Shown piece after piece: positions 27,855 through 34,957 of a stretch of DNA of 35,485 nt. The notes beneath the pieces are model-generated. The model was not told the DNA's origin. It did no database searches and was given only the letters and a program-made list of their open reading frames with translations. Within the stretch, counting starts at the first letter, position 1, and every line of letters starts with the position of its first letter. The DNA is taken from assembly GCF_001589285.1 (NCBI RefSeq), contig NZ_JEMA01000197.1:1-35485 (forward strand). The letters are read 5' to 3'. This DNA comes from Sorangium cellulosum. GTDB lineage: Bacteria > Myxococcota_A > Polyangia > Polyangiales > Polyangiaceae. The position numbers and the translations under genes are program-made.

Positions 27855-28517
27855 TCAGCCGAGGTGGATCTGCGCGCCGTCGAGCTTGACCAGCTCCTCG
27901 GCCGTCACGAGCGTGTTCTCGCCGCGCAGGCTCATGTTCTTCTTCGCCACGTAGTCGACGCGCTCCGCGCGGAGCTGCTCGATCTCCTCGACGAAGCGGT
28001 ACGCCCGCTTCACCCGCTGGACCACCCGCTCGACCGAGGCGTCGAACGCCGCCGCCTTCACCTTCGCCCTCTCGATCTCGGCCTGCACCGCCGTCCCGAG
28101 GTACGACAGGCTCTCCACGAAGACGCTGCCGAGGCGCGCGTTGACCTTCAGCTCCCCGGCCACCACCCCGACCTCCTTGCCGGACGCGAAGGTCACGCCC
28201 TCGGCGGCGCCGACAACGAACCGCCCGCTGGGCAGCTTCACGTGCAGATCCCCCTCGAGCACCACGCTGACGTCGCGCCCCTGGCGCTCCAGCACGGCGA
28301 GGATGTAAGCGCCGCGCGCGGGCAGCACCGCGACGAGCACCACGTCGTCCGTCTCGGGCTCGACCATGCAGCTCACAGCGCGGCGCGCCTCGAGCTCGGC
28401 AGCGCCGGAGGCCACGACGAACGCGCCGCCCGCCGCGCGCACAACGCGGCCGACCTCCTGGTAGGCGGCCTCGGGCTCGATCTGCCTCGCAACCTTCCTC
28501 GCAACGTTGTTTCGCAT
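27855..28517 (-). CDS. DUF3540 type VI secretion accessory protein
   Basis: This 220-aa protein has N-terminal beta strands (VVLVAVLPARGAYILAVLERQG), a central region of short beta repeats (LHVKLPSGRFVVGAAEGVTFASG, ELKVNARLGSVFVESLSYLG) resembling the needle part of the VgrG/gp5 fold, and a helical segment before GENTLVTAEELVKLDGAQIH. This matches DUF3540, encoded beside DUF4150 and DUF2169 genes. Two ATGs are adjacent (28520 and 28517); the second has the better distance to GGGAGG. It lies 18 bases after the pentapeptide gene stop. The exact role is unknown; an adaptor on the secretion spike is likely. Confidence 0.82.
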   Translation of the reverse strand: MRNNVARKVARQIEPEAAYQEVGRVVRAAGGAFVVASGAAELEARRAVSCMVEPETDDVVLVAVLPARGAYILAVLERQGRDVSVVLEGDLHVKLPSGRFVVGAAEGVTFASGKEVGVVAGELKVNARLGSVFVESLSYLGTAVQAEIERAKVKAAAFDASVERVVQRVKRAYRFVEEIEQLRAERVDYVAKKNMSLRGENTLVTAEELVKLDGAQIHLG

Positions 28518-28535
28518 CATGCCTCCCGCGCCGGC

Positions 28536-29600
28536 TCAGCCGGCCTTGCCTCGGAGCCTGTCCTGCCACGTCTCCGCCTCGGCGAGCCGCTCGTCATCGC
28601 CCAGCGCGAGCGCGCGGCTCGTGAAGACGGCGCGCTCGTCCCGCGTCCGGTGAAAGCGCGCCCGGAAGAGCGTGGCGCCCGTGAAATCCGCCCCCCGGAC
28701 GTCCGCGTGCGAGAAGTCGGCGTACGTGAGCTCTGCGCCAGGGAACCGGGCGCGCTCGCAGCGCGCGCGATGCCAGATGCTCTGATCGAGCGTCGCCCTC
28801 GACAGGTCGGCGCCCGCGAGCTCGGCGTCGACGAAGATCGCCTGTCGGAGCAGCGCGCCGCGCAGGCTCGCGTCCGTCAGGTTGGCCTCGACGAAGATCG
28901 CGTTCGCCGCCCTGGCCTCGTCGAGCCGAGCGCCGGTGAGGTTCGCGCCCTTGAAGCCGCACTGCGTGAGGTTCGCGCCGGCCAGGTTCGCCCCGGTGAG
29001 ATCCGCCTCGGTGAACTGGCTCAGCGTGAAGTCGAGCCCCGAGAGGTCCATCCCCGCGAACCGTCCGCCGATGAAGACGACGCTCCGGCAGCGCGCCCCG
29101 GCCAGCGCGACCGTCGTCATGTCCGCCTTGATCAGGTGCGTGAACTCCAGCCGAGCGCCCGAGAGATCGAGGTGCGCCACGTCCGCGTCGACGAGCACCG
29201 TGCGATCCAGGTTCGCACGCGCGAGCCTCGCGCCTGCAAGGCGAGCGTTCGCGAACGCGGCGATGATCAGATCCGCCTCCGAGAGATCGGCGCACGACAG
29301 GTCGGACTCGGCGACCTGCGCCGCCGCCCAGGTGCTGCGAGCCAGCTTCGCGCGGGCGAGCACGCACCGGTGCATCGCCACGTGGTGCAGGTTGGCGCCG
29401 GTCAGATCAGCCTCGGTGAAGTCGCACGCGGTGAGGATCGACTCCTTGAACGAGGCGCCCGCGAGCCGGGCCCCCTTGAAGCTCACCTGCTCGAAGAGCC
29501 CGCCGGAGAGATCGGCTCCGCCGAGGTCCTCCCCGTCGAGGCAGGCGCCGGCGACCGTCTCGCCGCCCTGGATCATCGCGATGAGCTCAGCCCTGTCCAC
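28536..29600 (-). CDS. Pentapeptide-repeat protein of the type VI module
   Basis: This is a 354-aa protein of nearly uninterrupted A(D/N)LxG-type pentapeptide repeats, for example GADLSGGLFEQVSFKGARLA and EADLTGANLAGANLTQCGF. They form a right-handed quadrilateral beta helix of about 60 coils' worth of repeats. The start is GTG, preceded by CGGAGGTCGC, and overlaps the upstream DUF2169 gene by 14 bases, so the two are coupled. Such proteins pair with DUF2169 genes in type VI clusters. The helix is probably a structural or adaptor element; gyrase-mimicking activity, known for some pentapeptide proteins, is not suggested by this context. Confidence 0.9.
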   Translation of the reverse strand: MDRAELIAMIQGGETVAGACLDGEDLGGADLSGGLFEQVSFKGARLAGASFKESILTACDFTEADLTGANLHHVAMHRCVLARAKLARSTWAAAQVAESDLSCADLSEADLIIAAFANARLAGARLARANLDRTVLVDADVAHLDLSGARLEFTHLIKADMTTVALAGARCRSVVFIGGRFAGMDLSGLDFTLSQFTEADLTGANLAGANLTQCGFKGANLTGARLDEARAANAIFVEANLTDASLRGALLRQAIFVDAELAGADLSRATLDQSIWHRARCERARFPGAELTYADFSHADVRGADFTGATLFRARFHRTRDERAVFTSRALALGDDERLAEAETWQDRLRGKAG

Positions 29601-32253
29601 GCGACCTCCGCGGCACGAACCGCACCTCGTCCATGTTCGCCTCGTCGAAGCGCGTCCGCTCGTCGCCGAACACCTTCGCGAGATCGGCGCGGAACAGGTT
29701 CGCCCGGGTGAAATCGGCGCCCATGAGCCTCGCCTTCTGGAGGACGCCCAGCATCAGATCGGCGCAGGTCAGATCGGCGTCCGACAGATCGGCGCGGATG
29801 AACCGCGCCTCCCTCGCCGCGATCCACGCCATCCGGGCGCCGCGCAGGTCGCAGTCGCTGAGATCGCTGCCGTTCATGCGCGCCTCGGTGAAGTCGGCGC
29901 CGGAGAGGCTCGCCCCCCGGAGGTTCGCGCCGCTCAGCGTGGCGCCGCGGAAGTCGGCGCCGTCGAACGCGCACTCCTTGACCATGCGCAGGTTCTCCGC
30001 GTGCGCGCCTCGGAACACGGCGCCTCGACCCTCCGAGGAGAAGAAGGCTGTCGAGATCAGCCGGGCGCCCGAGAGATCGACGCCCGCGAGCTTGCACTCG
30101 ATGAAGGTGGACCTGGAGAGATCCGCGCCCGCGAGCCTCGACCCGGCGAAGTCGACCCGGAGCAGCGTCAGCAGCTGCGCCAGGGCGTCGGAGAGGTCGT
30201 TGTCGCGCAGCGTGGCCTCGGAGAGATCCGCCAGGGTGAGCTCCGCGCCGCGAAACGACGCTCCCGTGAGATCCGCCTGGTAGAGCGCCGCGCCGGACAG
30301 GTCCGCGCCGGAGAGATCGGCGCCCCTGAGCTTCGCCAGACCCAGGTTCGCCTCTTCGAGCTTCGCGCCCCGGAGCGCGGCGCGGCAGAGGTCGGCGTGG
30401 GCGAGGACGGCCCGCTCGAGGTTGGCCTCCTGGAGGTCGGCGCCCGCGAGGCTCGCGCCCTCAAGCAGCGCGCCGGTGAGGATCGCGCCGCGGAGATCGA
30501 GGCCGGAGAGATCCGCGCCGGTCAGGTCGCGCCCGGCGAGCGAGCGCCCCGCGCGGTGGGCCTCGATCACCTCGTCGCGCAGGCGTCGCCCGGCCTCGCC
30601 GGCGAGCCTGCCGGCCGCGGGGCCGAAGTGCGCGGTGTGCCGGTACCCCTCCAGCACCTGCGCCTCCATCTGCGCGAGCCTGTGATCCAGCGCCGGATCC
30701 GCGAGCGTCGCCTCGAGCTCGGCGTTCGGGTAACCGGCGTTCGCGAGCAGCGTCGCGAGGTCTTCGAGCCGCTCGCGTTCGGCCTTCGCCGAGAACTTCG
30801 GCGGACCGGCGGCCTGCTTCATCGCCTCTTCCTGGAGCGCGTCGTGGTCCATCCCGGCCGCAGCGTACGCCGCGCGCGCCTCGGCTTCGGCCCTGGCCCG
30901 GCGGTCCTCCGCCTCGGCCCGCTCTCGCTCCGCGCGCGCCTCCAGCGCCTCGACGAAAGGCCCCAGATCCTCGATGTCGGGGAGGGCTTCCTCGACGGCG
31001 GGCTCGTCGGCCTGATCGAGGCCGAACTGCGCCGGGTCGAGCCCGAGCTCCACGACCGTCGCGCGCGCCTGCCGGCGGTTCGCCTCCGCCCTGCGCCGCG
31101 CGCCGCCCTGCATGTTCTTCCGGAGGAGATCGTCGCTCGCCAGGAGCCGCTCGACATCGGACACGTCGCGCGGCGGCCGCGCTCCCGAGGGGAGCAGCGG
31201 CAGGAGATCGCTCTCGCGCAGCGCGGCCAGGTGCCCTGCTTTCGGGTCGAGGCGCCGCGCCAGCACGTCGCGGTAGTGCTCCACCGGCCTGGGCTCGCCG
31301 AGCGCCTCTGCGCCGATCACGATGTGCAGCACGTCGGCTGCGTCGTCCTCGTCGACGAGCGCGATGCCCCGGAAGAGGAGGACCCCACGCTCGGCGTGCG
31401 GAAAGAGGTGCACTGTCTCGAGGCGCATCGGCACCTCGCTGAAGCTCTCCCCGTCTCCGTCCTTCCGGTTGATGAACGCGCGCGCCGCGATCCCCGGCAA
31501 CGCCGCCTCGATCAAGGGCCTCTCCGGGTGCATGTTCTCCAGCACCATCGGCTCGTCGCCGCGGAAGAACCCCTGGATCTGTTGATCTTCGGGAGCAGCG
31601 TTGAACATGCCGAGATCCGTGTCCTCGGCGAAGCCCGGGAACCGTTCCTTGAGCCATTTGTGGTCGTAGGTGCCCATCCTGGCGAAGCGCTGCGGCCACA
31701 TGATGTCGATGGGCCCGAAGCCCGCCGGCGCAGGCTGATCGGTCGGCGACGTGATCAGCGCCCCCGGCAGCTCGATGTTCGGGAGCGGGTGGAGCTCTCC
31801 CGCGTCGGTCTCCACCGGCTGGGCGCCCTTGCCGACGGGGTTCATCGCGAACCCCGGCCCGCCGAAGGCGCGCTCCCAGACGATCGGCATCTCGGTGAAC
31901 GGCTCGGGCTCGGTGGGCACGCCGCGCCGCCAGGTCCGATCGCCGATGGCGTAGAGCGTCTTGTCCACCGCGCCGAGCCGCGCCCGCACAGCGCACGCCG
32001 GCGCCCGCCCCCCGCGAGGGCAAGCCCGCCCGGAGATCAGGAGCTCTCCCCTGGGCTTGGGCATTCCCATGTCGAGCACGGCGTCCTTGCCGAGCTCGGC
32101 CGCGACGAACTTCCAGAGATCGATCTCCGAGAGGAGGGCTGCCGGCGGACCCAGCGAGAAGAAGGCGAAGATCGTGACCGATAGATAGCAGTCGCTGCCG
32201 TCCTCGAAGGCCCGGTGGAGGAGGCCGAGCTTCTGGGGTTTGATCGTCTTCAT
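29587..32253 (-). CDS. DUF2169 protein fused to a pentapeptide-repeat domain
   Basis: This is an 888-aa protein. The N-terminal DUF2169 domain (about 10-310) includes KTLYAIGDRTWR, PIVWERAFGGPGFAMNPVGKG, PLPNIELP, and WPQRFARMGTYDHKWLKERF. A charged helical segment rich in Glu/Arg/Ala follows (about 390-560) and may be coiled coil. The C-terminal third (about 590-880) is pentapeptide repeats (LTGADLSGLDLRGAILTGAL). DUF2169 genes precede secreted effectors and PAAR-like genes in type VI loci and are thought to help load cargo. The ATG at 32253 gives the family N-terminus MKTIKPQKLG; no good ribosome site is seen. It is the first gene of the module, 182 bp after the Ro60-like gene. Confidence 0.9.
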   Translation of the reverse strand: MKTIKPQKLGLLHRAFEDGSDCYLSVTIFAFFSLGPPAALLSEIDLWKFVAAELGKDAVLDMGMPKPRGELLISGRACPRGGRAPACAVRARLGAVDKTLYAIGDRTWRRGVPTEPEPFTEMPIVWERAFGGPGFAMNPVGKGAQPVETDAGELHPLPNIELPGALITSPTDQPAPAGFGPIDIMWPQRFARMGTYDHKWLKERFPGFAEDTDLGMFNAAPEDQQIQGFFRGDEPMVLENMHPERPLIEAALPGIAARAFINRKDGDGESFSEVPMRLETVHLFPHAERGVLLFRGIALVDEDDAADVLHIVIGAEALGEPRPVEHYRDVLARRLDPKAGHLAALRESDLLPLLPSGARPPRDVSDVERLLASDDLLRKNMQGGARRRAEANRRQARATVVELGLDPAQFGLDQADEPAVEEALPDIEDLGPFVEALEARAERERAEAEDRRARAEAEARAAYAAAGMDHDALQEEAMKQAAGPPKFSAKAERERLEDLATLLANAGYPNAELEATLADPALDHRLAQMEAQVLEGYRHTAHFGPAAGRLAGEAGRRLRDEVIEAHRAGRSLAGRDLTGADLSGLDLRGAILTGALLEGASLAGADLQEANLERAVLAHADLCRAALRGAKLEEANLGLAKLRGADLSGADLSGAALYQADLTGASFRGAELTLADLSEATLRDNDLSDALAQLLTLLRVDFAGSRLAGADLSRSTFIECKLAGVDLSGARLISTAFFSSEGRGAVFRGAHAENLRMVKECAFDGADFRGATLSGANLRGASLSGADFTEARMNGSDLSDCDLRGARMAWIAAREARFIRADLSDADLTCADLMLGVLQKARLMGADFTRANLFRADLAKVFGDERTRFDEANMDEVRFVPRRSRGQG

Positions 32254-32435
32254 GGGCAGGGGTGGCGCGCCGCCGGAGAGCTGGCCCACGGCCCCGGCGC
32301 GGATGGGTTGCGAGGCCGCCGGGCTGGCTGTGGATCGTTGTCGCTGCGGGCCACGCCGCGGCGCCACTGTCATCGAGCCGCTCGCGTCCGTCAATGCGGC
32401 GGCCAGGAATCCGGCGGGATTTCTGGGGCGCTCCG
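32254..32435 (-). other. Gap between the Ro60-like gene and the type VI module
   Basis: It probably holds the module's promoter. TTGACG (minus strand, 32394-32389) is a possible -35 with a poor -10 (GACAGT) 17 bases on. No terminator hairpin with a T-run is visible after the Ro60-like gene. Confidence 0.25.
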
Positions 32436-34034
32436 CTACTCCTGTGCCATGGCCGCGGCGAAGCGCAGGAGCCCCTCGCCCCAGCCGCCGAGGATGTACG
32501 TGCGATCGTAGAACTCGGGCATGAGCGTGTCCTTGTATCCGGCGACCTGCACCAGGAACACCCGCACGTCGCTGTGCACGCGCGCGCGGTACCTCGCGAC
32601 GAGCTTTGCCACGTCGATGTACTGCTCGTTCCAGGCGAACTCCGCGTAGTCCTTCGGGCGCGAGCCGTAGAGGCCGCCGTGTCCTGCCTGCATGTCGCTC
32701 AGCACGAACACAGCGTCCCATCGCTGCCGCTCGCGGATGGCGCGATCCCAGAACAGCCACACGCCGTTCTCGGTCGCCGTGCCGATCGTGCGGGCGATCT
32801 GCTCCGCCCGGTCGACAGCCGAGAACACGCTCTCCTTCCGGCGCACGGCGAAGGTCTCCAGCCGGTCGCCGAACACGCCGAGGTGCCCCTCCTCCGCGCG
32901 CATCCCGGCCACGACCCCGGTGAGGTTCGCGATCGTGGAGACGCGCATGGTCCCGAGGCTGCTCGTCGTCGTGCTCTGCGCGGAGCCGCTGTTGTCACAG
33001 AGCACCATCACCCGGCCAGGGAAGTGCGGCACCTGGCCGAGGGAGCGGTGCAGGCACTGCTCCACGGCGTCCAGCACGGCGCCCGGCGCGCGGTCCTTCA
33101 CCGCGCAGTAGGCGCTGTAGTACCGGAAGGGGAGCTGCTTGCCCTCCGCCGCCGTCGCGACGAGCTTCGGCAGGAACACGTCGTGCGGCACGCCCGCGTC
33201 CAGCAGGTTGCGCAGGTTGCGCAGCAGGGCCATGTGGCCCATGACCGGCAGCGCCTTGCGCCACGCGCAGCGGTTCGAGCCGCGCGACGAGACGATCGCC
33301 TCCCAGGTGCGGCCGGTCGCGCGGAGCGCGCCCTTCGCGAGGCGGTCCACGCTGGGGCTCTTCGGGTGCACGAGGTTCACGACGTCCACTGTCTTGCTCC
33401 CCTTGCCCTCGAGTCGGTACTTCGCGAGGGCGTGATCGTCGAAGCGCTCGAGCGCGTCGCGGAGCGCGCGCTTCAGCGCGTTGGGCACCGGCTTGCCGAA
33501 CCGGTAGAGCTGGTACGCGAGCGCGACCGCCGGCTCGTCCGCGCGCTGGAGGACGCGCGGCGCGTAGCGGCGCACGAGGCCCGTCCCGCGCACGGACGCT
33601 GTGTTCGCCGCGCGCACCAGGATGACCTGGGGCGTCGTGCGCAGGTGCTCCTCCTCGCGCAGCCGCGCGGCCTCGGCGAGCGTCGCCTCCGGATCGGCCG
33701 CGAGCGCGTCGTCGATGGCCTTCTCGATCAGCGCGGCCGGCGAGAGCGCGCGCCACTCGGCCGGGTCGACGGCGCCGAGCGTCTCGCGCAGGCGCTTCAC
33801 GTCGGCGTCGGAGAGCCGCGCGCGATCGGCGGGGTGCTTCCTCTTCGCCTTCGCCGGGCGCGGGTCCGCCGCGTCGCGGTGGTAGTACATCGGCTCGCCG
33901 AAGAAGCACGACGAGGCCGCGAGGCGGAGGCGCTTCAGCGGATCGGCGATGTCGTAGGAGCGCCCGCCCATCCAGTTCATGTGCGACGCGCTGTCGTGCT
34001 TGGCCTTGCGCTTGAGCTGCTGAAAGAACGCCAT
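32436..34034 (-). CDS. rsr: Ro60/Rsr orthologue (TROVE domain RNA-binding protein)
   Basis: This 532-aa protein has the Ro60 layout. The TROVE helical-repeat ring (about 1-330) includes MNWMGGRSYDIADPLKRLRL, FFGEPMYYHRD, LPVMGHMALLRNLRNLL and KQLPFRYYSAY. A VWA domain (about 335-532) has an intact MIDAS DNSGS in VMVLCDNSGSAQS and VFVLSDMQAGHGG. Ro60 proteins form a ring that binds misfolded RNA in the cavity and Y RNAs on the rim. In bacteria Rsr works with exonucleases and, in enterobacteria, sits with RNA ligase genes rtcBA; those genes are not in this window. The ATG at 34034 follows AAGGAGGTGTCATC, so the longer frame to 34109 is rejected. Two structured RNAs lie just upstream on the same strand. 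Confidence 0.93.
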   Translation of the reverse strand: MAFFQQLKRKAKHDSASHMNWMGGRSYDIADPLKRLRLAASSCFFGEPMYYHRDAADPRPAKAKRKHPADRARLSDADVKRLRETLGAVDPAEWRALSPAALIEKAIDDALAADPEATLAEAARLREEEHLRTTPQVILVRAANTASVRGTGLVRRYAPRVLQRADEPAVALAYQLYRFGKPVPNALKRALRDALERFDDHALAKYRLEGKGSKTVDVVNLVHPKSPSVDRLAKGALRATGRTWEAIVSSRGSNRCAWRKALPVMGHMALLRNLRNLLDAGVPHDVFLPKLVATAAEGKQLPFRYYSAYCAVKDRAPGAVLDAVEQCLHRSLGQVPHFPGRVMVLCDNSGSAQSTTTSSLGTMRVSTIANLTGVVAGMRAEEGHLGVFGDRLETFAVRRKESVFSAVDRAEQIARTIGTATENGVWLFWDRAIRERQRWDAVFVLSDMQAGHGGLYGSRPKDYAEFAWNEQYIDVAKLVARYRARVHSDVRVFLVQVAGYKDTLMPEFYDRTYILGGWGEGLLRFAAAMAQE

Positions 34035-34080
34035 GATGACACCTCCTTCCTCGACGCACGCGCGGCGAGGGGTCGAGAAG

Positions 34081-34166
34081 AAGGGCGCAGCGCGGAGGAT
34101 GGTGGTCACGGGGGTTGTCGTATCGGAACGAAGGAACCGTGACGCTCACTGCCGCGCTGCGCCCTT
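34081..34166 (-). ncRNA. Putative Y RNA: long stem with shared internal loop, upstream of rsr
   Basis: Reading the minus strand, AAGGGCGCAGCGCGG (34166-34152) pairs perfectly with CCGCGCTGCGCCCTT (34095-34081), a 15-bp closing stem. Next come an internal loop CAGTGAGC (34151-34144) opposite CACCATCCT (34104-34096), an inner 7-bp stem GTCACGG/CCGTGAC (34143-34137 with 34111-34105), and a 25-nt pyrimidine-rich apical loop. Closing stem, asymmetric internal loop, upper stem and large loop is the architecture of Y RNAs. It starts one base after the tRNA-like RNA's discriminator and ends about 33 bases before the rsr ribosome site. The same CAGTGAGC strand recurs in the tRNA-like RNA. It could instead be a leader structure of rsr; the two are not exclusive. 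Confidence 0.7.
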
Positions 34167-34167
34167 G

Positions 34168-34301
34168 TGCCAGAGGCGGGACTCGAACCCGCGACCTCGT
34201 CCTGAGAAGGGAAGTAACCCCGGAGCTCACTGCCGGCGCTCATCGCGCCGGAGAACACCGTCCGGAGTTGTTTCGTGCTCTGACCGCTGAGCTACTCTGG
34301 C
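34168..34301 (-). ncRNA. tRNA-like RNA with Y-RNA-like arm in place of the anticodon arm (YrlA-like)
   Basis: The acceptor stem GCCAGAG (34301-34295) / CTCTGGC (34175-34169) pairs perfectly, with discriminator A at 34168. TA, then D arm GCTC-AGCGGTCA-GAGC (34292-34277), is canonical and keeps the GG of the D loop. AGGTC (34197-34193) and T arm GCGGG-TTCGAGT-CCCGC (34192-34176) are canonical too. No normal anticodon arm exists. Instead AACTCCGGA/TCCGGGGTT (34269-34261 with 34224-34216; 9 bp, one G-U) leads to an internal loop CGGTGTTCT (34260-34252) / CAGTGAGC (34232-34225), then CCGGCGC/GCGCCGG (34251-34245 with 34239-34233) closed by GATGA. About 20 unpaired bases precede AGGTC. No CCA is encoded. 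At 134 nt it is not a usable elongator tRNA. Next to rsr, the best reading is a tRNA-mimicking Y RNA. Confidence 0.75.
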
Positions 34302-34319
34302 GTGGACGCTGAGGGGTAT

Positions 34320-34335
34320 TGCAGGGAGGATGCCA
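34320..34335 (-). promoter_or_regulatory. Sigma-54-like promoter upstream of the tRNA-like RNA
   Basis: TGGCATCCTCCCTGCA on the minus strand matches TGGCAC-N5-TTGCA with two mismatches and correct GG-N10-GC spacing. Transcription would start about 8 bases before the tRNA-like acceptor stem. In enterobacteria the rsr-yrl-rtcBA RNA-repair operon is sigma-54 dependent under RtcR, which makes the match more credible; no RtcR gene is visible here. Confidence 0.5.
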
Positions 34336-34597
34336 GGCGGCCTCGGGCGGGGTTTTCCGGGGGGGCCGCGTGGAACGCGGGTGGAGGCTCGGGGCGGCCT
34401 ATCCCGGAGGATAAATGCTTAGACGGAGCGATAGAGGCGGAGCGCGTCGCCGCGGGGCGGGGGCGAGCTGCGGCTGGCTGCGCTCCCGCCGCCCGGCCGG
34501 CGGCACGCGGTGAGGCCCTGGGGCAGGGCGTACAGGGGCGCACGGCCGGGGGCGGGGACGGCGCGGCACCGGGCGGATGGCCCGATGGGGGCCGGGA

Positions 34598-34774
34598 GGT
34601 CGCGACCGTGGCCGGCGCTCGTGACGAGCGCGCGCGGAGGTCGCGACCTATCGGATCGCATGATTTCGACGGATCGGAGAGGTCGCGACCAAACGCTCCG
34701 CATGATTTCGACGGAATGGACCGGTCGCGACCTATCGCACTGCATGATTTCGACGGATCGGAGAGGTCGGGACG
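34598..34774. repeat. 42-bp tandem repeats with GGTCGCGACC palindrome
   Basis: The palindrome GGTCGCGACC occurs at 34598, 34639, 34681 and 34723, with a decayed copy (GGTCGGGACG) at 34765. The last four are spaced exactly 42 bases apart. Between them a conserved GCATGATTTCGACGGA is present in all three complete units, while the flanking 6-9 bases vary. The first palindrome is followed by unrelated sequence. No cas genes or variable spacers exist, so this is not a CRISPR array; it is a tandem or dispersed intergenic repeat, possibly protein-binding. Confidence 0.85.
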
Positions 34775-34887
34775 TGGGCGGGGCTGTGAAACGAGGGAGC
34801 GGGTTGGTCGTGGCTTCCCCGGCGATTGCGGGCCGAGGGGGGGCGAGGTCGGGATCGTTGTCGAGCCTGCTGTGTGCGCCGCCGGGC

Positions 34888-34928
34888 CGCGTTGCGCGAT
34901 GCCGCTTCGTGTACAGTCGCGCAACGCG
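34888..34928. repeat. 12-bp perfect inverted repeat before the zinc-ribbon gene
   Basis: CGCGTTGCGCGA (34888-34899) and TCGCGCAACGCG (34917-34928) are exact reverse complements separated by 17 bases, ending 29 bases before the ATG at 34958. It could be an operator for a dimeric regulator or an RNA hairpin in the leader. Confidence 0.6.
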
Positions 34929-34957
34929 TTCGAGCGCGCCGTCGACCCGAGGACAGG

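Larger units (their letters stand above)
34336..34957. other. Non-coding stretch between the RNA locus and the zinc-ribbon gene
   Basis: No convincing gene. It contains 42-bp tandem repeats (34598-34774) and a 12-bp inverted repeat (34888-34928), both listed separately. The open frames crossing it on either strand consist of Arg/Ala/Gly-rich or repeat-derived peptides with no domain. Confidence 0.6.

Noticed and set aside
29587-32760. Longer N-terminus of the DUF2169 protein
   Set aside because: The extension is the off-frame shadow of the Ro60-like gene; the domain starts at 32253.
34168-34301. Ordinary tRNA gene or tRNA with an intron
   Set aside because: The acceptor, D and T arms are canonical, but no 5-bp anticodon stem with a 7-base loop can be formed, and the insert is far too short for a group I intron. 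A pseudo-tRNA remains possible, but the structured insert and its match to the neighbouring RNA argue against decay.
34598-34774. CRISPR array
   Set aside because: The period is regular, but most of each unit is conserved, there are only three to four units and no cas genes are present.
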